Assembly (NCBI GenBank): GCA_004194705.1
Contig: SADC01000125.1
Coordinates: 62,001 to 126,000, forward strand
Origin: Ditylenchus dipsaci
Lineage: Eukaryota > Nematoda > Chromadorea > Rhabditida > Anguinidae
DNA length: 64,000 bases
Direction of reading: 5' to 3'
Translations under genes and position numbers: made by a program
Part shown: positions 11,706 through 23,300 of the stretch, piece after piece
How positions within the stretch are numbered: the stretch's first letter is position 1
Layout of the letters: each line of letters opens with the position of its first letter
The notes under the pieces: generated by a model
What the model saw: only the letters and a program-made list of their open reading frames with translations
Told to the model about the DNA's origin: nothing
The model's database searches: none

Positions 11706-12799
11706 AGGAGAAGAGTGTGGCAAATCATTCGGCAAGTATTTGCCGAATATAAGGAATTACTTTTGCGCAAATTGAATTGTCGCAAAGTGATTTGGCGCAC
11801 TCTTATCCTTTCCGAATGTTCAAAGCTTAAAGGCTCCCCCCCCGTTAATACAGAGATAAGTCATTTCTTTGCTCTGTTTTAAAAATTTTAAAAAATATTT
11901 ATTTTTTAAGAATTGTAAAAATAAGAGAATAATGTTTTTGGCCATCAAAGCGTAATAAAACTAATTTTGTTTATTTCAGTATTTTTCGCTTATTAGCCCA
12001 GAACTAAGTTGTTTTTTAACCAAGCATAAGTATTGAAGGCAAAAATGTCGAGCATATTTTGTTCTAAAAGTTCAGCGTTAATTGCACAACCTATTTGCAC
12101 GCAATCAAGCAAAGAATGTTGTCATTTATTACTTGAGTGAATATATGAGGCCAAGAAACCAACTTAATCTAATTAATTTTTTTCAATTTACATTGCTAAA
12201 GAAACTTATTCAAAATAAATCTTATAGCTGACAACAGTGGAAAACCTTATAGCTGAATCTTATAGCCAACAACAGTGGACATTTAAGATAGCATGCTTAA
12301 AAAAACGATATGAAATGAGCAAATAAGCTTCACTTAAACCATTTTGATCGTTGTTTTTATTATCGATGTTTCTCAGGTTTCTTAATAAAAAGTCGCAAAT
12401 GTTTCGACATTGTCCGACTAAAACTAAGAACTACAAAATCGTGTAATCACGAAATTTTAGTGAGCTTAATCCAACCGAGAGCTGAAAAAAAGGAAAAAAC
12501 AGAAGATACCGAAGACCAGGGACAAAAACGACTTTGGTGTTTCAATTTATATTTTAATAATAAAAAGAATGTGAAGATTGAAAAAGTGAAAACAATTTTG
12601 AAAACTACAGATAAAGACTTGCATTATGAGATTATGTGCTTAAAATTTTAATCCGCGGCGTTCTTTTGTGTGCTTAAAATCAGTATCTTTCTCATTCAAT
12701 AATTGTATTCAGCTTTTACAGTTTCAGTGAGTGATCAAGAAAAATCAGCAAAGAGGGAGCTTTTATAGTTGCAACACCCCCCCCCCTATACTCGGAGTT

Positions 12800-13460
12800 T
12801 TTATTTTAATATACTCGGAGTTTCGGGTTTTGGAGTTTCCAAAATAACTTGAAGTCATTTTTTCTGCTCAACACGATAAAAAGCATATTCAAACACTTTA
12901 TAAAAAAAAATTTGAAATTTTTCAACTACAAATTGCCTCGCACCCCTGGGGATAGGTAGTCTTTTTCTAGTATTTCAGGGTCATTTTTGGTGATTTATCA
13001 TATTTTTCATGCTGGAGCTGGGCAAAAAGACTCTCTAAATGCATTTTTAATTGAAAGTCTTGATCGAAATTCTGTCTCAGGTGAGTCTGTGCGCGCATCT
13101 CTAACCAATCAAGCCCCCTAAGTCCCCGAAGGGGCGCAGGGAGCTTTTTGGCCTGAGGTCAAGATGCGCACACACACATACCTGAGACACAATCGTGACT
13201 ATGCATGCATAAAACATATGCGTACCAGAATTTTTTCCATGCAGTAACCACAGAAAGTAAAAGCCTGTTCAAAATCTATTATTTTCACCTTAGTTCGACC
13301 TAAAAAGGCTTCAATTTGGTGTAAAATACCCGAAAAGACTATCTATCCTCAAAGGGTGGTAAGCAAATCTTTTTGACAAAATTCAAATTTTTTCATTCAG
13401 AATTTAGAAGTGTTTCTTTCAACGTGTTGAGCAGAAAAAATGAGTTTGCGAAGGGATTTT
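12800..13460. repeat. Long inverted repeat sharing the 7.4-kb hairpin core
   Basis: The outer arms (about 12830-12990 and 13290-13450) pair through stretches such as TTTTTTCTGCTCAACACG. The core at 13010-13245 matches the core of the element at 7150-7865: GTGCGCGCATCTCTAACC, a CCCCGAAGGGG stem and GATGCGCACACACACATACC. The arms differ between the two elements. Confidence 0.7.
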
Positions 13461-14372
13461 GGGTCATTGTGGGGGACTATAAAAGTTCCAAATAATAAAC
13501 AAACGGACCGGTCCGTTTTTCAATTCTTCAATTCTCAAATAGTGAAAATTAGGGTCTCATAAATTTCGGGTGCTGAACGAAAATCTGAAAAGAGGAATCG
13601 GTGAGATTTTAGTTGTAAAAATCTTATAGCTCATGAGTCAAAATTCTAAGGCAGAAAAACTCAATTAACTGTATGTTTTTTTTGTATTTAGTACCGCATG
13701 AATTACACTCAACCTTTTTTATATAAAGAAAATTAAATAACAGAATAACGAAGATATATTAAATTTGAGGAACTACAACATAAATTGCACACCTTTCAAG
13801 AAAGAGTCTAATTAAAAAGACCTTCAAAAACTTCAATTACAAAAATTTGTATTTTTAGAAGCTAGAACAGACAATCCGACACACAAAACTAGCTAAATAA
13901 AAAACTAAAAAACGAGAATTAGAAAATATGATTCAGAGCTAAATTGAACTACACATCATTTTACAGATGAGTGACCAATTAAAAGAAAAATAATTATTAA
14001 GAGGGCATTCCTAAAAAATTCATGAGCAAAGAGTAAAACATAAACATACATGCATTGGAAAAAGCCGAAAGTGAAAAAATCGGATTGTTTATATTTGAAA
14101 AATTTGTTCATGAATTACTTTCAAGAATTCTTTGCTGTCATTTTTGAGCTCTGGACTCAGGTATTTTCTCTTTTTGTTCTCGTTTCCAGCCTTCGGTCAA
14201 CCTGATGCTGAAGATAAAAACAAAAAGAGAAGATAACTGAGGCCAGAGCGAAAAGGATAAAAGCTAAAACAGGGAAGGCAAAAAATATTTTCCCAATTGA
14301 TAGATTTCCTCCCTACTGTCGGATGGCCAAAAAGGGGTTTGCTAATTTGACTATTCGACCAGCGGTGTAGGA

Positions 14373-14512
14373 TCGCTCTTCCTTGGCTCTGGCTTTTGCT
14401 CTGAGTTTTCCAAATTTTCGCTCTGGCTCTATCTATAAGTTTTTTCAATTTTCGCTCTGGTTCAGGCTTCGACTTTTTCAAAATTTCGCTCTGGCTCTGT
14501 CTTGGAGAGCAA
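14373..14512 (+). repeat. Tandem repeat, about 35-40 bp unit
   Basis: TTTTCGCTCTGGCTCT and close variants recur about four times at 35-40 bp spacing. The long open frames on both strands here come from the repetition. Confidence 0.6.
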
Positions 14513-15492
14513 AAGCCGTTATGCGTTATGCACCACTGCATTCGACTATACTCACAGTGAATCTTTTTTTTTCATTTTTCTGGTAAATCCGCAGTGATTT
14601 TGAAAAATATATTTAATTTGTGCGCATGCAATTGAAAAACACCAACAATTCTAGTTTTATGTTATTGTGAGTTTGTATAATCAGGAATATTAATAATCCG
14701 AATGAAGTTCATGTGCCAACTAGGTCCTTTCAACGGATCTATTTCCCAAACTAGTAGCGATTGACATGCTTAGCCAGTCAGGTGTTAAATAAATATTTCA
14801 GATAAACAAGCACCGGTCTAGATCACCTTTGTCTTCTTACAAAAACAAAAGATTGTAAAAATTACAAGCGCTGCCTTTTTGTTTTTTCATATTTACATAA
14901 ATACCATTACATAGAAAATGGCTGACCCACAATTAAAAGGAAAAAAGAAAGAAATTTGCACAAGAAAACGTGCGATAATTGAAGGTTTGATACCGACAAA
15001 CTCGTTTTCACAGAATTTAAGAACAATAATGATAGGTTTAATGATATGCTGTTGAAAAAATTACAGAAAGGATAACTCGCGACGTAGTTCTTCTGACAAA
15101 ACAGCAAAAAAAGTGCTTGAAAATGTGAAAAAATGCTGTTTTGTTACTTTCCTCTTAGTTTCTCGAAAAATTCTCGGAATTTTAAATAACTTGTTAGCAG
15201 GGTTGACTCAGTTAGGCGGGAAATAAGCAAATGAAAACTTTTATATGATTGACAAGGTCATTGAAGCGCCTAATCCTGCACTGGGTCAAAAGTGTAGACT
15301 CCAGCAACGTGGATGCTTTTTGAAAAATATTATTTTGTTATTGCTGTATATAACACAAAATAAAAATAGAAATCTCTCAATTTGTACTTTTAATATCAAA
15401 AAATGGGGCAAAAACAAGGATTGGGCTGAGATTTAGTTACGCTATTTAGCGAAAAAGCGCACTGAAGTAGGCATTGAATCTTTTAATTTTGA

Positions 15493-15588
15493 TTTTTGGA
15501 AGGAAGTCGGAGTTGGAGTTGGAGTGAAGGGTGTCCACGACGCTAAATACTCCAACTCCAACGCCAACTCCAACTCCGACTTCCTGAA
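15493..15588. repeat. Short palindrome of GGAGTTGGAGTT repeats
   Basis: GGAAGTCGGAGTTGGAGTTG is followed about 55 bp later by CAACTCCAACTCCGACTTCC. This gives a strong stem-loop with a simple-sequence arm. Confidence 0.7.
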
Positions 15589-16593
15589 CGAGCCATAATG
15601 GTTCTTGATTGCGAAGAAAATAAAATTTAGCACCACAAAGTTGTTTTTTAGTATCATTTCAAAATTGAATACCGTATAACCTCTATTAGTTAGGCCGGAT
15701 TATTTTCAAACCTCTTAAAATTTGGAAAATTTTAGGTCCATCTCGAGATTTTGCGTTAATTGCACTTTAGTAGTCCAATGGAAGTTAAGTAGTCAAATGG
15801 TAATTTAGTAGTCTAATAATTAAAGAATCTAATAAGGGGGAGGGTGTTTGTTGGCTACTGGCGCCAGAAAATACAATAGACAGGTTTAGACAATGTTTTG
15901 TCTAAGCTGAGATATAAGTGCCCGAATTCGAGGGGGCCGGATTGTCAGGGGTTCTACGGTAATATGATTGATTGATTAGCGAAAGTAAAAACTCAAAAAA
16001 CCGGAACTTTAACATTTCTCAAAACAAAATTTAATTTTTTTTGAACATGTTTCGCTTTTTTTTTTCTAATTATTGTCACAAACATTAACTACAGCAGTGA
16101 ATAATCAAACCAAATAAATTTTATCTGTCTGCTAGTTTGTAGGAAGCCAGCTTTTAGTTAATTTTTGCAATTTTTGTAAAGTTCTGTAATTTTTTTCGTC
16201 TTTACTTATACAATCTCGTTAACATGTCTTTTTTGCAAAAATCCAATGAATGCGCAAGAAAAATACGAAAAGCAAAAAGATAAAAGCAAATAATATAAAC
16301 TTATTATATATAACTCAGCTTTAAGGCAATTTTTCAAGTAAACAAAAATTTCGAGTCTTTTACATAAAGGCAATTTGAGCCTGAAATGGAAGGGGGCTCT
16401 GTTGAAGGAGGATCTATTTTTAAACCTCTCAAATTTAAAAAAGGGTTTTCTATAAAATGGATTTGGGTTTCTATTAAAAACAAATTTGTCATTTAATTTC
16501 AAATCATCACAAAACACCACTTTTGAATGTAATTATTATCAAAGACTTGGCGCATATTTAGTTGCAACCAGTATCTTATATTTGTCTTGATAT

Positions 16594-19308
16594 ATGTTTT
16601 TCCAAATACCCTCAATCAAAACAGTTCTTTCGATTAAAGAACTATTAACCAGCTTTGCAAATGTCTTCAAGAGTGGACCAAATCACGCGTTCCAGACCAC
16701 TTCACGGTCAATAGCTCTGGTAACTGGAGCCTCTAGAGGAATTGGTCGAGGGATTGCCCTACAGTTGGCTGAGGCAGGTGCTTGTGTTTACATGACTGGC
16801 CGTAGGCCATCTGCTTCACTCAGGTAATAACTAATAAAAATGCAAACCAATCAAAATGAATTAATAATAAGCCATTTATTTCAGTGCTAATGACCCTAAA
16901 CTGCCTACACTGGAACAGACTGCACAAGGTTTGTCTTTATTTATCTTTTTTTTCAATTAGTGAGACAAAATGAGTTAGTAAGTTCAACAACTAAAATACT
17001 TTTTTGTGCCATATTTTTCGGCCTTTATTGTTTGAGGCAATTTTAGCTGACATATTCAATGTGTGTCAGTTGCAGCTGCTATTATTTATTTGTTTGTTTA
17101 TGCTAACAATAAAAAAAGTTGAAAACACGAGTAAAAGTGCAAGAAAAAATACTTTTAGAAATTGCCAAGAAGGGTGGAGAATCAGTGGTCGTCTTCTGTG
17201 ACCATGCCAATTCTGAAGATGTGCGCAGTTTATTTAACAAAATTGAAGCGGACAATCAAGGAAAGCTGGACATTCTCGTCAATAATGCTTTTTCTGGAGC
17301 TTCTGTGAGCTTTCTTTTTACTTTATTGTTTTTTCTGATAATTATTTTGACTGATTCTTAGAGCATGGCCAACAATGTGGGCAAGAAATTCTATGAATGT
17401 GCTCCTGAATATTTGGTAAGTGCTTTTTTACATTAACTTTTTTTAAACAGGCGTAATCTGTTATCTCATTTTCCGAGAAAGAGAAAAATGTGGTTTAGTT
17501 TCATTTCTTTGCATCTTATAAGATTGCTATTTTTAAACAAAAGTTATATACTTTTTCAAGGCTAAAAGTGTAAATCTCGCATCAAATTTATTTTTGTTTC
17601 GTCGAATTTAAATTTTGCGGAGAATATGTAAATCTCCCGACAAAATTCAAATTTTGTTTTGCTCAAAATGTCCAATTAAGGGTGAATTTGATTAAGGGTG
17701 ACTTTTATAGAAACGAGTCAAGAACAAACACGTCGAAAGGCAAAATCGACAATTTTCTTGTCGAGACAAAAAATTGGAAAATAATCAGATTTTTGGGGGT
17801 TCCTCTCACATTTTCTCAACTTTGTACTCTTTCTTGTAACCTATGCTTATTTATGTCATATATAAAAAATTATAGATCACTGGAGTGCCCAAGAATTTTT
17901 CCATCGATTGAAAATAGCTTCACCTTATGGATAGGTAAAAAACAACCCGCCTTTTTTTAAAGGGGGGGGGAGCTTCCACGGCTACTTTTGACATCGACTG
18001 CTAATTTACTTGACCCTACTTCCAGTGATCAAACACTTTATGGCCAATCGATATAACTAAGTCTGTGTAGCCCGACTACTGTAGTCTTAGTCGTTGTAGG
18101 ATAGGGAGATATACATATTTTGCCGGGAGAGTTATATGTTCTGACGGCTGTTTTAAATTTCAGCCATATTTCAATGCTAGCTAAATTTATAAAGAATTCC
18201 ACAAAAGAGTTTATTAATTATAGGATGAAGTCAACGACGTTGGTCTTCGCAACTACTACTTCTGCTCTGTATATGCGGCCCGCATGATGGCCAAGAAGAA
18301 CAACGGGCTGATTGTTAATGTGAGTTCAGCCGGTGGACTACAATACTTTTTCAATGTGCCCTATGGAGTAGGCAAAGCTGCGGTTAGACTATTCATTTGT
18401 AATTTTCATCAAAAAATCTAATTTTGCTACCTCTAGGTGGACAGACTGACGGCAGACATGGGTTTAGAACTTAAGGAATCTAAGGTGACGGTGGTGTCTG
18501 TATGGCCAGGTGTGGTCAAAACTGAATTGGGTACCAACATGCACGAGACTGATTTGATCGAAAAAATGACTGGTCTTCCACAGGTTTTTTTTATAAATAA
18601 TTGTAAAAAAATTAAACTTGAAACCCAATATATTTTTTTAATAGAGCCCGTCCATAAAAGTGACAATTTTGTGTTTGCTGTCCAATTTCAAGCATTTTTT
18701 ATACCAAAATGTAGCTGAAAATATGTTTAAATTTCAGCGCATGACATGCATTTTGATTGAGCTAGATACTTTTGTCGAAAACATAGATAAATAACACAAT
18801 ACCACAAACATAAAACGATAACTTATGGAAGAGTCTGTATTAGAGAATACAATCCATGCCCGATTTAACATGCGGTGAATCCGGTCTAAAGGCCGGCTTT
18901 TTTTTTTAATCTTTTTTCTCTACACTTCTTCGATTCGTTAAAATCACTTACAATGTTAAAAATTGCAGGCAACTCTGGACACAATGTGGAAAACTGCTGA
19001 GACCCCTGAGTTTGTGGGGAAATCTGTGGTGGGGCTGGCTTGTGACAAAAACAAGCTGAAAAAATCAGGCAGAATTTGGATCACTGCTGATTTAGCCTCT
19101 GAGTATAAGTTCAGAGACGTCAATGGTTAGTAATTTTTGGGATTTAATATGAATATTATAGAGCATTTTTTGAAGGTTTGGTGCCTGCAAACATGCGAAG
19201 TGTCAAATCAACTCTTTTATTCTTGGCTGGAACAGATTGGCAAGCTGGGTGCCTGCCTTTATCAAACTGCCTAAAATAGCCCTTCATTTTGCTTCCTTCA
19301 AGTTCTAA
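16594..19308 (+). CDS. Short-chain dehydrogenase/reductase, DHRS1-like
   Basis: NAD(P)(H)-dependent SDR oxidoreductase. Exons: 16594-16823, 16885-16928, 17159-17304, 17362-17415, 18224-18382, 18437-18583, 18969-19125 and 19176-19308. After an N-terminal leader of about 40 residues comes the cofactor motif TGASRGIGRG. NNAF follows, then VNVSSAGG with the catalytic Ser and the YGVGK active-site Y-x3-K. Downstream SVWPGVVKTE and the DVNG near the C-terminus match the DHRS1 family. Read literally, the last exon stops at 19279. The frame that matches the DHRS1 tail (WVPAFIKLPK, ending FASFKF) stops at 19308 and is one base out, placeable in a short A run near 19237. The extra N-terminus may be a targeting leader or membrane anchor. 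An AATAAA lies near 19445. Confidence 0.88.
17416..18223 (+). other. Intron 4 of the SDR gene
   Basis: The 808-bp intron is the longest in this gene. I see a G-rich run near 17960 and no recognisable element with ends. Confidence 0.6.
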
Positions 19309-19779
19309 AGCTTCTTGGTTTCTCGTTTGGATTTATGGTGTTTTAGGTATATGTATGTTTAGTTAGCGGGTGCTGTATGCCTTTTCTGTAATTTCATCAC
19401 TTTTTCTTATGTGCAATACTATGTATTTCGCTTATATTTTTTACAATAAAGATTAATTGACCAATTTGGCTAAAAAATATTTTTAAAAGACAGCATTGTA
19501 AACTTTACAACTTTTAATCAAAAAATTCGGTATAACCAGCACCTCACTACAGTTTAGGGTCAAAGGCTCTATGTGCTTTTTCCAAGAAGGGAGCCCATGT
19601 TAGTGTCGTAGCGATCTAGGGAAACCTTCTTTCTTCGAACATTGAAAATAATTTTTGACATTAATATGAAAATTTTCCTGGGCTCTATTTTTTAGGCAAC
19701 AATTCGTTTTAAAATTTGAGTATGTATCAGGGATTCAACCGTTCAAATGTGTACTTCCGCAGTCTAGCGCTTTAGAGTG

Positions 19780-19945
19780 ACATCATATGACGTGAACCCC
19801 CAAGAGTATTTTTCTCTAAGCCAATTTTTTTCATTTTTGCCTAAGCCTAAGTTAGCGCGCTTCACATTGCAGAAAAACTTTAAAAAAATCAAGGGAACCC
19901 GAAATAGTACGCTTAGAGAAAAATACTCTTTGGAGGGGGGGGGTG
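19780..19945. repeat. Hairpin between the SDR and UGT genes
   Basis: CCAAGAGTATTTTTCTCTAAGC pairs with GCTTAGAGAAAAATACTCTTTGG across about 100 bp. The loop contains GCCTAAGCCTAAG, one short copy of the telomere-like hexamer. The remainder of 19309-20381 has no gene that I can support. Confidence 0.6.
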
Positions 19946-20381
19946 CCCTTCAATTTTCACGCTTTAGAGTTCAGTGGTCGAGGGTCTCGACTTCGATTTC
20001 GCCTTGTTATATTTTTTTCTTTTCACTGTTTATTATTTTTTCCATTTTGCCATTTCATTTGCATATATATTTTTGTACAATATCACAAAATGTAAAATAT
20101 CATGCAAAAGTTATAGCACAAAACTTCTATTGAGTAAGCTTTCATTTTTAAGTTTTACTCTATCTTGTGACAGGTCGTGACCACAGAGCCTTGCAGAACA
20201 ATAGACTGCCGAATTTTAGTTTTCTTCTTTTCTTTTACTTGTTGTTTACCCTCTTGTCCATTGGCCGACTGTGGAAAACAGGGAAATGAGCGAGAAAAAT
20301 AAGTCTTGTCTTTTCAATAAGCAAATAAAAGTTTTGCGTTGAGTTTCTTACCTGTTTAATTTTCTATTTGCTTCGAGAAAA

Positions 20382-23300
20382 ATGTTCATTAGCATTTCGA
20401 CATTGTTTTCGCTTGCATTACTGTTCCGATTTTGCGGTTCTATGAATATTTTGTTGTTCCTGATTGGCACAAACCAATTTGAGCGCTCCACTTTTGAATT
20501 TCTGGCTCAGCAGTTGGCTTTGAGACACCAAAAGACTGTGACTACAGTCAAAGCAATACTAATTCCAGAAGAGCCAAGGCTAGGTAGTTGGCTGATGATA
20601 GTTTTGAAAAAAAATTTTTTTTGCAGTACAGCCACGTTTACACCTTGTACGCGAAAAATTGCTAAAAGACCTGCTACCAAAGTAACATTTATGCTATCTC
20701 TGTTAAAAAATAATTTTCGTATAGGAGCTTGTATGAGCCCTTGCAAACAGTTGGGGGCGTTGTTTCTTGGAGGGAGAATTATGATACACAAGCTTTTGAG
20801 TATCCATATTGGACTGCTCACAACTACTCCTGTGACAAGGTTTGAACTGTAAAAGTATAAATTGAAAATCTGATATTCTGTTAGGAAAGGGGAAATGAAG
20901 GTAGTGAAGATTTATAAAACTTTCGTTTGTGATAGTGTTTAGCTGCAGATTATTAAAAATTTCGTAAAGTATCGCATTTTCTCTAATTATAGGCCCTCCT
21001 TTCGTTCAGAATCGTAATCTTGGCATTGTGATTTTGGCCCATTTTTGGAGACTTCTCTCAGGCAATTTACTAGTCATTTTGTAGCCAGTGAGATGCGCTA
21101 TATTTTGAATAGTAGCTTGCCTAAAAGCAGTTACCACAAATTAGGTCAAAACACAGTGCCAAAACACGATTTTGAATTAAGGATGCCGCTCTTTAGAGAG
21201 AATACGGTATTTTTCTCAAGAGCATGAAAAAAATGTTCAAACACCTACAAATACCGTAAACCTCTTTTTTTTGACATTTGATTTCCTAAGTCTGACTTCG
21301 ACACCCGACTTCCTGACTCCATTATGGCCGAGACTAAAAGCAAACTGCAATTATCAGACCAGTTTAGATGCTAAACAGTAACTTGATGGGACTTCTATCC
21401 AAAGACCAGATCGATGTAGCAATTGTTTATGCCGGCAATCCCTGCCAGCTAGCTATTGGTAATTTTTCGAACTTGAGATTTTTTATCTTCCCTGTTTTAA
21501 GTGCATGCCCTAGGCATTCCGTTTATTTACTTTGACCTGAAAGGCTTCACTCAAGAGACAATAGTAGCTTCAAACACACCATGGCAATTGACTGACTCTT
21601 CTCCATCTCTTTCTTTAGCCAGCCGTATTTTTGCCAGAATTACTAAAGGGTTATCACTGACCAGCGAGCTGCTTGTCCAGAGCAGCATACCCTATGTTAG
21701 TGAACTGCTATCTGCTAGATACTTACGTCTGGATGCAGCTATCGACAAAATATTCTCGGAAGACTATGAAATCCGCAGGAAATTTAAAAGAAAATTTCCG
21801 GATGTAAATCAAGTGAGTGAAAAATGACTAAAATATCTGGGTACACAAAATAACAGGTATTGACTACCATGTTTCCTGCAATAAAAGCAGGTAAACATAT
21901 TCTTCACTAGCTATTTCGGAGGAGGAGTGTATGAAGCTAGCGCCAACTTTTCTATAATTTTCATGTGGCTTGCCCACCCCATCCTACACAAGATTTCGGA
22001 CAGCCAACAAACATGAAGAAAACTCTACTTAGAATGTTTTTAGTAGGGTTGGACGCGGTCGGGTAATTTGGCTCAACCCGGTTCCCGGGTACCCGGGTTT
22101 TCACGGACCCGGTTCTCGGTTCGGGTAGCATTTTACCGGTCGGGTACCCGACCGGGTATGCGGGTAATGGCAACTTAACTTTGGAAGCTTTGGAACCTAT
22201 CAAGATCCTTGAATTTGAGATACAGTCAAACCTCTCTATATTGGCACCCCTGTGGACCGGCCTCAGGGTGCCGTTATAGAGAGGTGCCGTTATCAGGAGG
22301 TGCCGTTATAGACATGGTTTTTGTACAAGATCCGTGAAGGTCGAGGGAGACCAATGAGAAAAAATTCAGACCCTTATTGTGAGTTTGAAACCTGTCCCTA
22401 TCCTTCAATGGAATAAGGGCAAGGTTGGTTACCGTCTTTTTAAAAAGATTTGTCCTTTTTTCGGGACCCAAAATCGTTTTTATTTTTGAAGTTTTTAGTC
22501 AAAATCTTTTTTTTTCGCTTCAAAATAGCATTAAGCATTGGATAAAATGAAATAAATCTTTTTTTACCCAAATGTCCTTTTTTCAAAATTTTTCATTACG
22601 AGCCCTGAATAAGGGTGTGTTCCTTACCCCCCCCCCTGATTTCTGGTGAAATTTCCAATGAAATTACCAACCGAGATACGGTTTACTGAACACAAAAAGT
22701 GGCAAATTAATCATAACAACACTGCTAGCAACCTGCTAGCAACAATCTACACTTAGAAATGACTTAGAAATAACTAGGGTTGTAAACATGCTCGAGCAGA
22801 TTGGTTTGAAGCATATACTCGAGCATTTGCGTTTTTTTCGAGCGTATTCGAAATATGCTCGACATATTTTGACCGTTAACTGTGGCCGTACAGTTAACTG
22901 TACAATTAAACTGGTTTCTATTTCAAGGGTTGACTGTGGCCGAGCTAAATGCTCGAAATTGACCAATCTGCTCGAGCACATGCTCGTTTCACAACCCTAG
23001 CAACAACTGTGCGCCATTTTACAATACGATCCTGTCGAGACAATTTTCGACTTACAAACTTCAATGAAATTTTCAAAGTTTAAACTTCAAACTTAAATTA
23101 AACTTTCAAATTAGCAATTCTATCCAATGCTTATTTGGAACCGGAACCGGTCGGTTCCTGGACCCGGTTCTCGGTTCTTCCGGTTCCTGCACACCCGGTT
23201 CTCGTTCGGGTAATTTTGCCAAAATAGCTCCGGTTCGGTTCGGTTCCCGGTTCGGGTACCCGACCGCGTCCAACCCTAGTTTTTAGGATTGAAAAATTCG

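Larger units (their letters stand above)
4234..16593. other. Gene-poor repeat region
   Basis: More than 12 kb without a convincing coding exon. Open frames here are short or arise from tandem and inverted repeats. The region holds at least ten palindromic or tandem repeat units, listed separately, and two tRNA-like stretches. Outside those units (for example 5300-6100, 6650-7130, 10500-11400, 11850-12750, 13500-14150 and 15600-16590) I see AT-rich sequence with no feature I can support. Confidence 0.5.
22044..23278. mobile_element. hAT-like element with perfect 8-bp duplication, in UGT intron 5
   Basis: The ends are TAGGGTTGGACGCGGTCGGG and its complement. GTTTTTAG is duplicated exactly at 22036-22043 and 23279-23286. 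The subterminal parts are rich in GGTTCGGGTACCCG-type palindromes. I see no transposase, so it is non-autonomous. Other repeats lie inside it: a pogo-like fragment near 22212 and a second hAT at 22775-22999. Confidence 0.85.

Noticed and set aside
12460..12651. 63-codon Lys-rich frame
   Set aside because: Isolated, no splice partners, composition of AT-rich spacer.
14197..14586. Open frames of 114 and 67 codons
   Set aside because: Generated by the CGCTCTGGCTCT tandem repeat.
19777..20133. 118-codon plus-strand open frame
   Set aside because: Phe/Ser-rich translation of T-rich spacer and a hairpin; not conserved-looking.
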